5,949 nt of DNA from Thermoflexales bacterium (GTDB lineage Bacteria; Chloroflexota; Anaerolineae; B4-G1): the NCBI GenBank assembly GCA_007118795.1, contig SKQX01000081.1, forward strand, positions 1 through 5,949. Direction: 5' to 3'. Shown in pieces: positions 1 to 5,841 of this stretch (positions are counted from its first letter, which is position 1; the number at the start of each line of letters is the position of its first letter). The translations under genes were made by a program, and so were the position numbers. The notes under the pieces were generated by a model. The model saw only the letters and a list, made by a program, of their open reading frames with translations, was not told the origin of the DNA and ran no database searches.

Positions 1-551
1 AGATCTGCCACTTTGCCCGCTAAGTCCTCCCGTAAGGCCACCAGTGTACGGTGATAGAGCGACTTGATCGCCCCCTCCGTCCTACCCATCACCTGTCCGA
101 TCTCCGCATTGGTCATGTCTTGGACGTGCTTGAGGATGATCAACTGCTGGCGGTCTGGTGCCAACCTGCGCACCGCTTCCACCATCACGTTGTCCTCTTC
201 CGACCTCTCCGCCCTGGCCACCGGTCCTCTCCGTCTGGGCGCGCTCAACACAAGATCGTCCAGGCAGATCATCTTCCGGCGGCTATTGTCTCGATGCCAG
301 TTTGCGACCAGGTTATGAGCTATCCGATACAACCACGCCGAGAAAGGTAAGCCCCGATCCTCGTAGGTGGGCAAATTGTCCATAGCCCGGTAGAAGGTCC
401 GCGCCGTCAAGTCCTCCGCATCCTGGTCGTTTCCCACCCGGTAGCAGACGTAGCTGTAGATCCGATCGACGTATCGCTCGTACAGAGCGCCGAAGGCTTC
501 CGCGTCGTCCTTTGCCCGCGCAATCAGGGTCGACTCGCTCTCTTCACACAT
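1..551 (-). CDS. ECF-like sigma-70 family RNA polymerase sigma factor, 3' end cut by window
   Basis: Reading the minus strand from the ATG at 551-549 gives 183 residues without a stop up to the window edge. Residues about 15-90 match sigma region 2: AEAFGALYERYVDRIYSYV, then DAEDLTARTFYRAM (44-57, core-binding helix), then FSAWLYRIAHNLVANWHRD (70-88, the -10 recognition helix). A linker rich in Arg, Pro and acidic residues (about 100-122) follows. Region 4 spans about 124-176: AVRRLAPDRQQLIILKH, then the helix-turn-helix MTNAEIGQVMGRTEGAIKSL (146-165) that reads the -35 element. Regions 1 and 3 are absent, as in ECF factors. Expected role: directing RNA polymerase to a special promoter set; the stimulus and any anti-sigma cannot be told, since the downstream neighbour lies outside the window. 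Start choice: upstream in-frame codons reach a stop at 572-570 with no other good start. The Shine-Dalgarno is poor (CAGG touches the ATG), so translation may be weak or controlled. The family call is firm; the ECF subgroup is not determined. Confidence 0.93.
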   Translation of the reverse strand, partial: MCEESESTLIARAKDDAEAFGALYERYVDRIYSYVCYRVGNDQDAEDLTARTFYRAMDNLPTYEDRGLPFSAWLYRIAHNLVANWHRDNSRRKMICLDDLVLSAPRRRGPVARAERSEEDNVMVEAVRRLAPDRQQLIILKHVQDMTNAEIGQVMGRTEGAIKSLYHRTLVALREDLAGKVAD

Positions 552-590
552 CCTGGGAATCCAGCTCGGTCAAGCAGTCGTGAAAGAAGA

Positions 591-623
591 GCGACAGCCT
601 ATCAGCTACTAGAACACTGTCGC
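591..623 (-). promoter_or_regulatory. Inverted repeat (hairpin) in the predicted leader of the sigma-factor mRNA
   Basis: GCGACAG (591-597) and CTGTCGC (617-623) are perfect 7-bp inverted repeats around a 19-nt loop. On the minus strand the hairpin lies about 40 nt before the sigma start codon and is followed by the pyrimidine run TCTTCTTTC. It falls inside the ~96-nt leader predicted from the promoter at 654-682. It could be an attenuator-like or mRNA-stability structure. The long loop and imperfect U tract make a strong intrinsic terminator unlikely. On the plus strand no T run follows. Confidence 0.35.
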
Positions 624-653
624 CCCTCAACGGTTACGCTGTCATGAGTGGCT

Positions 654-682
654 AGTATACCAGACGGACAGACGGTGGTCAA
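654..682 (-). promoter_or_regulatory. Promoter for the sigma-factor gene
   Basis: On the minus strand TTGACC (682-677) and TATACT (659-654) are separated by exactly 17 bp; each hexamer matches the sigma-70 consensus at five of six bases. Transcription would start near 647, leaving a leader of about 96 nt before the ATG at 551. The spacer contains a tandem 8-bp near-repeat (plus strand CAGACGGA at 661-668, CAGACGGT at 669-676), and the -35 hexamer overlaps one end of a 10-bp direct repeat (681-690). The good match to the housekeeping consensus suggests the vegetative sigma drives the gene. Autoregulation is not evident from this sequence. Confidence 0.6.
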
Positions 683-737
683 CCGGGAGGGGGCGATGGA
701 TAGAGCAGGAGATGCCGCCCGTCGCCAAACCGGGAGG
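681..737. repeat. Pair of 10-bp direct repeats AACCGGGAGG
   Basis: AACCGGGAGG occurs at 681-690 and again at 728-737, a 47-bp period. The first copy overlaps the -35 hexamer of the leftward promoter by two bases, and the second lies upstream of it. This is a possible operator pair for a regulator of the sigma gene, but two copies of a 10-mer in GC-rich DNA may be chance. Confidence 0.3.
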
Positions 738-895
738 CTTCTCTCTTTCTGCACATCGGTTGCGACTTATGAACTTGGCTCTGGTGACGCTGGACCTCCA
801 ACGAGTTTGCCAGCTTTCGGTCGCGGGGACCCAGCTTAGGGCGATGCTCAGCCAGGGCTTCATTGCTGACCGACCGCTGATCGAAGCCGGCCCGT
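691..895. other. Divergent intergenic stretch without a credible gene
   Basis: About 200 bp between the leftward sigma-gene promoter and the gyrA promoter. The short open frames here (up to 78 codons) show no family resemblance, no good ribosome binding site and run across promoters. No tRNA or other structured RNA is recognisable; only short weak inverted repeats occur, such as GGTC/GACC around 818-830. Confidence 0.5.
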
Positions 896-924
896 TTTAC
901 GTTTGGTGCCTTAGCGAGTATAAT
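896..924 (+). promoter_or_regulatory. Promoter for gyrA
   Basis: TATAAT at 919-924 is a perfect -10 hexamer. TTTACG at 896-901 sits 17 bp upstream and matches the -35 consensus at four of six bases. Transcription should start near 931, giving a leader of about 36 nt, long enough for the Shine-Dalgarno at 955-959. In other bacteria gyrase promoters respond to supercoiling; nothing here shows that directly. Confidence 0.65.
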
Positions 925-954
925 ACGCGGGTGACCCGCTCGATTTGACCTTCT

Positions 955-959
955 GGAGG
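955..959 (+). promoter_or_regulatory. Shine-Dalgarno that fixes the TTG start of gyrA
   Basis: GGAGG at 955-959 is seven nucleotides before TTG at 967. An in-frame stop (TGA, 946-948) rules out starts further upstream, and the next ATG (codon 17) would lie only about 30 nt before the conserved SAYLDYAMSVIV block, so TTG is the start. The Shine-Dalgarno lies in a small dyad (GGAG 955-958 against CTCC 963-966) that could pair weakly. Confidence 0.75.
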
Positions 960-966
960 ACTCTCC

Positions 967-3417
967 TTGGAAGCCAACATTGGTACTGTAGAACGGATAG
1001 ACATCGATCGCGAAATGCGGAGCGCTTATCTCGACTATGCGATGAGCGTGATCGTCTCGCGCGCTCTACCTGATGTCCGCGATGGCCTGAAGCCGGTCCA
1101 ACGTCGTATCCTGTACGCGATGCACGATCTGGGACTACGGCCCGACCGCCCTCACAGAAAATCCGCTCGAATTGTGGGTGAAGTGCTGGGCAAGTACCAT
1201 CCTCACGGAGATGCTGCCGTATACCAAGCCATGGCGAGGATGGCACAGGATTTCAGCTTGCGGTATCCATTGGTCGACGGACAAGGCAACTTCGGCTCGA
1301 TCGACGGCGACAGCCCTGCCGCAATGCGGTACACCGAGGCACGCTTAGATGAGATCGCGATGGAGTTGCTGGAAGCCATCGACAAGGACACGGTCGACTG
1401 GGTCGACAACTTCGACGGCTCACTTCAGGAGCCCGAGGTATTGCCGACCAGGCTGCCTAACCTGCTCATCAACGGCTCGGCTGGCATTGCCGTCGGGATG
1501 GCAACAAACGTCCCCCCTCACAACCTGACGGAGATATGTGAAGCGATCGAACATCTCATCGATCACTGGCAGACGCCAGACAAGGTCACGCTGGATGATC
1601 TGATGACGTACGTGAAGGGGCCAGACTTCCCCACCGGGGGGATCATCGTCGGTCGAGAAGGGATCGTCCAGGCCTACGGTACGGGGCGGGGTCGCATTGT
1701 GGTTCGCGCGAAGACGACTATCGAGGAGATGGAGAGGGGGCGCCACCGGATTGTGGTGAGTGAGATTCCCTATCAACTGAACAAGACGACGGTCTTGGAG
1801 CGGATCGCCAAGCTGGTCCGCTCGGACCGATTGCGCGGCATCGCGGACATGCGTGATGAATCGGACCGACGTGGCCTGAGCATCGTTATCGAACTAAAGC
1901 CTGGCACACAGCCGCGGAAAGCTCTCAACCGTCTGTTCAAGTACACTCCGCTCCAGAGCACCTTCGGGGCCCAGATGTTGGCCCTGGTCGATGGTGAGCC
2001 TCAGTTGCTGAGTCTCAAGCGGGCCCTGCAGCGGTACGTGGAGCACCGTCGCGATGTGCTGATTCGACGCATCCGGCACGACCTGGAGAAAGCGCAGCGC
2101 CGGGCCCACGTCCTAGCGGGGTTGCTCATAGCCCTGGATCACCTCGACGCGGTCATCACGACGATCAGGGAGTCACCGGACGCGAGCACGGCGAAGGAGC
2201 GGCTGATCGAACGGTTCTCTCTCACAGAGATTCAGGCTGAGGCGATCCTTGACATGCCGTTACGCCGGTTGGCAGCGTTGGAACGCCAACGGATTCAGGA
2301 TGAGCATGCCGAACTCATCGAAGAGATTGAGGATCTCAAGGACCTGCTGGAGTCGCCGCACAAAGTCCTCCAACTGATCAAAGATGAGCTGGGTGAGCTC
2401 CAAGCGCAATATGGCGATGAACGCCGCACCTCGATCGTCAGCGGCGATGCGGATCTTGATGAGGAAGACCTCATCGCCCAGGAACAGGTCTTTGTCTCGA
2501 TCACACAGCGAGGGTACATTAAGCGGGTACCTCTGGACGTATATCGGACCCAGCGCCGGGGGGGGAGGGGCGTGATTAGCGTCGACATCGGGGATGCAGA
2601 CGAAGTGGTCCATTTCTTCCCCGCTGACACCCTAGACTCCGTCCTCTTCTTCAGCAACCAGGGGAAGGTCTACGAGAAGCGCGGCTATGAAATCCCGGGG
2701 GCAAGTCGTACGGCTGAGGGCGAACTACTCGTAGGGCTCATCAGCCTGGACGCAGATGAGCGGATTACCTCGGCCATTGCGGTGTCGGACTTCGAGGAGA
2801 AGGGCTACCTCACGATGTTCACCCGAGAGGGTCGGGTCAAGCGAACGGTCTTAAGCGAGTACGAAGACGTGCGGCCGAGTGGGCTAATCGCCATTCGACT
2901 CGAGGCCAGGGATCAGCTCGGCTGGGTTCGGCGTACGCATGGAAACCAGGAGCTGATCGTGGTCACGGAGCAGGGACAGGCTTTGCGAATGCGAGAGAAC
3001 AAGATACCAGCGGTGGGACGGAATGCGCTGGGGGTGTACGCCATCAAGCTAGAACCAGGCGATCACGTGGTAAGCGCCTGCATCGTCGATCCCACGGCTG
3101 ACTTGCTCACGGTGACGACACAAGGGTACGGAAAGCGCACACCTCTGAGTGAGTTTCGGGTGCAGGGTCGGTACACCAAGGGAGTGCTGTGCTTCAAGGG
3201 ACGGGGGGCGGGAGCCATTGCCGCGGCCCAGGTGGTGCACCCGGAGGATGAGATCACGTTTGTGACAACAGGTGGTATCGCGCTTCGCACTCACGCTCAG
3301 GATATCTCCAGGATGGGCCGAAGGACGCAAGGCGTGAAGGTGATGGATCTCAAAGATGAGGATGAAATCGTATCGGTCGCGGTGCTGAGGGATGAGGGGA
3401 TGGACGCTGACGAATGA
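967..3417 (+). CDS. gyrA: DNA gyrase subunit A (type IIA topoisomerase)
   Basis: GyrA cuts and rejoins DNA in the A2B2 gyrase that introduces negative supercoils using ATP hydrolysed by GyrB. The 816 residues are full length apart from lacking the longer acidic tail of E. coli GyrA (875 aa). The breakage-reunion region opens with AYLDYAMSVIVSRALPDVRD (20-39). The catalytic pair is Arg121-Tyr122 in AAMRYTEARL, and Ile174, the DNA-bending residue in E. coli numbering, is kept in NGSAGIAVGMATNVPP. A coiled-coil gate follows at about 360-490. The C-terminal beta-pinwheel shows six blade repeats beginning near 508, 558, 613, 661, 712 and 762. The GyrA box QRRGGRG (529-535) marks a true gyrase rather than topoisomerase IV ParC, since it is needed to wrap DNA. 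The quinolone region reads HPHGDAAVYQAMARMAQDF (78-96), so Ser83 is Ala and Asp87 is Gln. The start is TTG. gyrB is not adjacent. A G8AG4 run lies in the GyrA-box codons (2558-2570). Confidence 0.98.
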   Translation: MEANIGTVERIDIDREMRSAYLDYAMSVIVSRALPDVRDGLKPVQRRILYAMHDLGLRPDRPHRKSARIVGEVLGKYHPHGDAAVYQAMARMAQDFSLRYPLVDGQGNFGSIDGDSPAAMRYTEARLDEIAMELLEAIDKDTVDWVDNFDGSLQEPEVLPTRLPNLLINGSAGIAVGMATNVPPHNLTEICEAIEHLIDHWQTPDKVTLDDLMTYVKGPDFPTGGIIVGREGIVQAYGTGRGRIVVRAKTTIEEMERGRHRIVVSEIPYQLNKTTVLERIAKLVRSDRLRGIADMRDESDRRGLSIVIELKPGTQPRKALNRLFKYTPLQSTFGAQMLALVDGEPQLLSLKRALQRYVEHRRDVLIRRIRHDLEKAQRRAHVLAGLLIALDHLDAVITTIRESPDASTAKERLIERFSLTEIQAEAILDMPLRRLAALERQRIQDEHAELIEEIEDLKDLLESPHKVLQLIKDELGELQAQYGDERRTSIVSGDADLDEEDLIAQEQVFVSITQRGYIKRVPLDVYRTQRRGGRGVISVDIGDADEVVHFFPADTLDSVLFFSNQGKVYEKRGYEIPGASRTAEGELLVGLISLDADERITSAIAVSDFEEKGYLTMFTREGRVKRTVLSEYEDVRPSGLIAIRLEARDQLGWVRRTHGNQELIVVTEQGQALRMRENKIPAVGRNALGVYAIKLEPGDHVVSACIVDPTADLLTVTTQGYGKRTPLSEFRVQGRYTKGVLCFKGRGAGAIAAAQVVHPEDEITFVTTGGIALRTHAQDISRMGRRTQGVKVMDLKDEDEIVSVAVLRDEGMDADE

Positions 3418-3455
3418 TCACCGGCACGAACCTGGTCGAGTAGACTGGAACAGAT

Positions 3456-4820
3456 ATGGCAAACCCTCTACGAGAGTGGCAAGCGGGACAGATGCAGGAG
3501 CTGGTGTCCGAGCCCGCGCCCGGGATGCTCGCCGAGACGCTGGTGGCCTTCGCCAACTCCGATGGTGGCCGCATTCTGATTGGCGTAGACGAAGAAGGGC
3601 GAATCACGGGACAGGCGTTCGCGGACGAGGTTGAGATGGCGCTTCAAGGGGCGGTAGAGAGGTGTCGACCGCCAGTGGAGGCACGGTGGCACCAGTCCGC
3701 GACGGAGGCTGGATCGGCGTTCTCCATTGTGGTGAACCGGAGCCCGGAACTACACAGCTTGGCGGACGGTCGCGTGCTAGTTCGGACCGGCTCAGAGAAC
3801 CGCCCGCTGAGTGGAGAGGAGATCCGCCAACTGGCCGCGACTAAGTCCACCGGCGACTTTGAGGCCGAAGTCGCTCCCGGGGCGCAGCGCGGTGACTTCG
3901 AGGATCGGGTCATCGACGAGTTCGTCGAGAAGTGGCAAGAGCGTCAGCACCGTGAGTGGGCGCGCTCGGTGGACGAACTACTTCTGGAGATGGGTGCTCT
4001 AACGGACGAAGGGCGACCAACGGTAGCTGGCGTGCTGTTGTTCGCGGCGAGGCCCCAAGTGTTCTTGCCTCAGAGCGGGCTGACTTTCGTCAAGTTCATC
4101 GGAAAGGAACCGCGGGGGGAGGACGGACACGCTGGCTACGGACGGCGGGAGGAGATCACGGGTCCCCTACCGCGGATCATCCAGCGGGCCTGGCAGGTCG
4201 TGGGTGAGGAGATGCGAAGGGGTGCCACTGTGACCGAGCTCGAGCGCAAGGAGCGCACGGAGTATCCCGTCTCGGCTGTTCGAGAGGCGTTGATCAACGC
4301 GGTGGCACACCGAGACTACCGCTTGGGCGGACGCCGGATCGAGGTGCGGATGTTCTCTGATCGGATGGAGATCACCAGTCCGGGCGGCCTACCGGGCTTC
4401 ATCACGGTGGACAACATCGTCGACGAGCATTTCTCGCGCAACCCACGGATCGTCGCGGGACTCTTCCAATGGGGCTACATCGAGGAATTGGGCCTAGGCG
4501 TCGATCTGATGATCGACGAGATGACCCGAGCCGGTCATCCTCCGCCTGAGTTCAGGGACAACCCATACTCCTTCAGCGTCACGCTTCGGAACGTTCTCGA
4601 GCGGTCACCGCAACCGGACTGGGTAGGTCGGGTCACAGAGCGACAGGCGAAAGCTCTCAACTATGTGGAGACCAGAGGCCGGATCACGAATAGCGAGTAC
4701 CGCGATCTGTGCCCCGGCCTGACTGCCGAGACTCTCCGGCTCGACCTGGCAGATTTGGTCGATCGGGGATTACTGCTGAAGATCGGGGCCAAGCGAGGGA
4801 CGTACTACATCCTGAAGTAG
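3456..4820 (+). CDS. AlbA_2 (Schlafen-like) / GHKL ATPase / winged-helix regulator, COG2865 type
   Basis: The 454 residues have three parts. Residues about 15-125 resemble the AlbA_2 (Schlafen AlbA-like) fold, with the hallmark ETLVAFANSDGGRILIGVDE (27-46). The acidic/lysine motif usual at the front of this domain is not clear here; ELVSEP stands in its place. Residues about 265-380 look like the HATPase_c_4 domain: the N-box-like EALINAVAHRDY (277-288, Asn281), a DRMEITSPGGLPG box (302-314), HFSRNPRI (325-332), and the glycine-rich GYIEELGLGVDLM (340-352). Residues about 392-451 form a winged helix (RITNSEYRDLCPGLTAETLRLDLADLVDRGLLLKIG) near a plain YYILK end. The family is usually annotated as predicted transcriptional regulators or RecG-like proteins; biochemical roles are mostly unknown and some AlbA_2 proteins sit in defence loci. 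It starts 38 bp behind gyrA with no terminator between, so co-transcription is likely. The Shine-Dalgarno (CTGGAA, 3445-3450) is weak. The DNA-binding and ATPase roles are inferred from folds. Confidence 0.85.
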   Translation: MANPLREWQAGQMQELVSEPAPGMLAETLVAFANSDGGRILIGVDEEGRITGQAFADEVEMALQGAVERCRPPVEARWHQSATEAGSAFSIVVNRSPELHSLADGRVLVRTGSENRPLSGEEIRQLAATKSTGDFEAEVAPGAQRGDFEDRVIDEFVEKWQERQHREWARSVDELLLEMGALTDEGRPTVAGVLLFAARPQVFLPQSGLTFVKFIGKEPRGEDGHAGYGRREEITGPLPRIIQRAWQVVGEEMRRGATVTELERKERTEYPVSAVREALINAVAHRDYRLGGRRIEVRMFSDRMEITSPGGLPGFITVDNIVDEHFSRNPRIVAGLFQWGYIEELGLGVDLMIDEMTRAGHPPPEFRDNPYSFSVTLRNVLERSPQPDWVGRVTERQAKALNYVETRGRITNSEYRDLCPGLTAETLRLDLADLVDRGLLLKIGAKRGTYYILK

Positions 4821-4833
4821 CGGGGGGACATCG

Positions 4834-4873
4834 ATATCCCAAGTTATCCCAAATATATCCCAAGTTATCCCAA
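4834..4873. repeat. Tandem, helically phased TATCCCA repeat
   Basis: Two identical 19-bp units, ATATCCCAAGTTATCCCAA, lie at 4834-4852 and 4855-4873, a 21-bp period. Each holds two TATCCCA cores, so four cores start at 4835, 4845, 4856 and 4866, with spacing 10, 11 and 10 bp. All cores face the same side of the helix. The array is AT-rich within GC-rich flanks and begins 13 bp after the stop codon of the upstream regulator. It could be a protein-binding array or a small slippage-derived repeat. It has no dyad and no T run, so it is not an intrinsic terminator. Confidence 0.8.
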
Positions 4874-5075
4874 GACGGCCTTATGGGGGGCATCTCGAAG
4901 ACAGACGCAGCCGGAGAAGGGCTCGCCGGCACCAGAGTCAGACTGGCAGTCCAGGCCTGACGGATCGGTCGAGGGCCGAACGGACCAACCTGGATGAAGA
5001 TCTGCGGCGATGCGGGGTTCTGTCGACCGGGGTAGACCCTCCTCCGCGAAACGGGGCCGGCGTTTGCAGATTGGA
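4874..5075. other. Gene-free stretch between the phased repeat and repeat copy A
   Basis: About 200 bp in which I see no gene or RNA. The frame of the upstream regulator stays open after its TAG until TGA at 4995-4997. The right-hand part (about 5043-5075, TCCGCGAAACGGGGCCGGCGT) faintly resembles the bases before repeat copy B (about 5532-5561), so the repeat may be longer than its clear core. Confidence 0.4.
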
Positions 5076-5245
5076 GCGGTGCCGAGGAGCGAGATTCCTC
5101 GCTACGCCACCAGAATAACGCATTCGTGATTATTGGGTCCTGGTGGAAGCGAAGCCAGGTTGCCAGCGATGAAGCCCCCCTCACCCTAACCCTCTCCCCC
5201 CGCGGGTGGAGAGGGGAAACGACGCGGAGCTCGTGTCCTGGTGCC
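5076..5245. repeat. Dispersed repeat, copy A (~170 bp)
   Basis: This stretch matches 5562-5728 in the same orientation. Between 5076 and 5174 the two copies align at a constant offset of 486 bp with substitutions only. The run 5142-5174 (33 bp) is identical to 5628-5660, and AACGCATTCGT (5117-5127) recurs at 5603-5613. Copy A carries three extra bases in the C-rich end portion. The distal part holds the CCCTCACCCTAACCCTCTCCC motif, a REP-like element often seen between genes in GC-rich bacteria, and then GCGGAGCTCGTGTCCTGG, also shared. Open frames across it are by-products of the repeat. No transposase is nearby, so a non-autonomous or REP-type element is possible. Confidence 0.85.
5190..5215. 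repeat. GC-rich palindrome within repeat copy A
   Basis: CCCTCTCC (5190-5197) pairs with GGAGAGGG (5208-5215). The inner part continues with one C/T mismatch (5198/5207) and three C-G pairs. It corresponds to the perfect palindrome in copy B. No T run follows on either strand, so it is not a standard rho-independent terminator, though it could stabilise mRNA ends as REP hairpins do. Confidence 0.65.
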
Positions 5246-5561
5246 GCCGCTATGTGTCGGCTGTAGAGAGAGCAGGTAAGCGCGTTTGGATTCTGGCGGC
5301 GACCATAGCGAGGGTGCGGGTCGCTGACGCTCCTTTGGCTGACCGCCCAGTGGTGTACGGCCGGCGTGGTTCCCTCGATTCTGAGTACTGCGTGGCTTGC
5401 ACAGCCGAGCTGGACCCCATCCAGCACCTGTGAGGGTCAGGAATGGGAGAGGTCATCGGGGTGTCGGGGATGGGCCACGGTGCGGATAGTGGTTGGCGAA
5501 GCGGGCTCCGTGGGGCAGCGGGCGGACCACAGATCCGCCCGAAGGGGCGTCGGGGGTGGAC
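5246..5561. other. Spacer between the two repeat copies; no credible gene
   Basis: Open frames occur on both strands (for example 5206-5433 plus, 4684-5427 minus). They run into or across the repeats, have no clear ribosome binding site and resemble no family. No tRNA, terminator or strong promoter is evident. The final part, around 5519-5550, contains GGGCGGACCACAGATCCGCCC (5519-5539), whose ends GGGCGGA and TCCGCCC are a 7-bp inverted repeat just before copy B. Confidence 0.45.
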
Positions 5562-5728
5562 GCGGTGCCGAAGAGTGGAATTCCTCGCCGCGCTACCAAG
5601 AGAACGCATTCGTTGTTTTCGGGTCCGGGTGGAAGCGAAGCCAGGTTGCCAGCGATGAAGACCCCTCACCCTAACCCTCTCCCCCGCGGGGGAGAGGGGA
5701 AACAACGCGGAGCTCGTGTCCTGGCGCC
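5562..5728. repeat. Dispersed repeat, copy B (~167 bp)
   Basis: This is the second copy of the element at 5076-5245, same orientation, with GCGGTGCCGA at its left end and GCGGAGCTCGTGTCCTGG near its right. Similarity decays just past 5728, although a short TACGTG/TATGTG resemblance continues to about 5737. Copy B has the cleaner palindrome and three fewer bases than copy A. It ends about 110 bp before the acyl-CoA dehydrogenase start. Confidence 0.85.
5675..5698. repeat. 24-bp perfect palindrome within repeat copy B
   Basis: The arm CCCTCTCCCCCG (5675-5686) is followed directly by its reverse complement (5687-5698), with no loop base. It sits directly after CCCTCACCCTAA. An alternative pairing is possible between CCCCTC (5662-5667) and GAGGGG (5694-5699). 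As RNA it would form a very stable hairpin. No T run follows. Confidence 0.8.
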
Positions 5729-5828
5729 AGATACGTGAAGACCTGTGACTGGCATCTTGGTTTGCCAGACGTTGAAGATATCCGAATTGTGCTTTCAGTC
5801 GAGTCCAGATTCCGTTTTCGCGAGAGAG

Positions 5829-5834
5829 AGGAGG
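5829..5834 (+). promoter_or_regulatory. Shine-Dalgarno of the acyl-CoA dehydrogenase gene
   Basis: AGGAGG at 5829-5834 is seven nucleotides before the ATG at 5842. An earlier ATG at 5837 lies only two nucleotides from it and opens just six codons before TGA (5855-5857), so 5842 is the proper start. I found no convincing -35/-10 pair between copy B and this site. Confidence 0.8.
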
Positions 5835-5841
5835 CTATGAG

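Noticed and set aside
712..948. 78-codon plus-strand frame before gyrA
   Set aside because: It runs through the gyrA promoter, lacks a ribosome binding site and resembles no protein.
911..1246. 111-codon minus-strand frame over the gyrA promoter and 5' end
   Set aside because: It is antisense to conserved gyrA coding sequence and shows no domain; a shadow frame of GC-rich DNA.
2260..2657. Two minus-strand frames of 117-120 codons within gyrA
   Set aside because: Antisense to the highly conserved gyrase coding sequence; compositions are low-complexity Ser/Arg or Pro-rich.
967..3417. Assignment as ParC (topoisomerase IV subunit A)
   Set aside because: The intact QRRGGRG GyrA box and six-bladed C-terminal domain favour GyrA.
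4684..5427. 247-codon open frame on the minus strand
   Set aside because: It overlaps the end of the regulator gene on the opposite strand, reads through the phased repeat and the REP-like element (giving RGERVRVRG-type text typical of spurious repeat translations), and matches no family.
5671..5680. Telomere-like CCCTAACCCT string
   Set aside because: It occurs once per REP-like element as part of CCCTCACCCTAACCCTCTCCC and is not tandemly repeated.
5250..5705. 151-codon open frame on the minus strand
   Set aside because: It starts inside the palindrome of repeat copy B and its sequence (LSPAGERVRVRG) is a by-product of the repeat.
5076..5728. CRISPR array
   Set aside because: Only two long copies with a 316-bp gap, no short regular repeat-spacer pattern and no cas genes.
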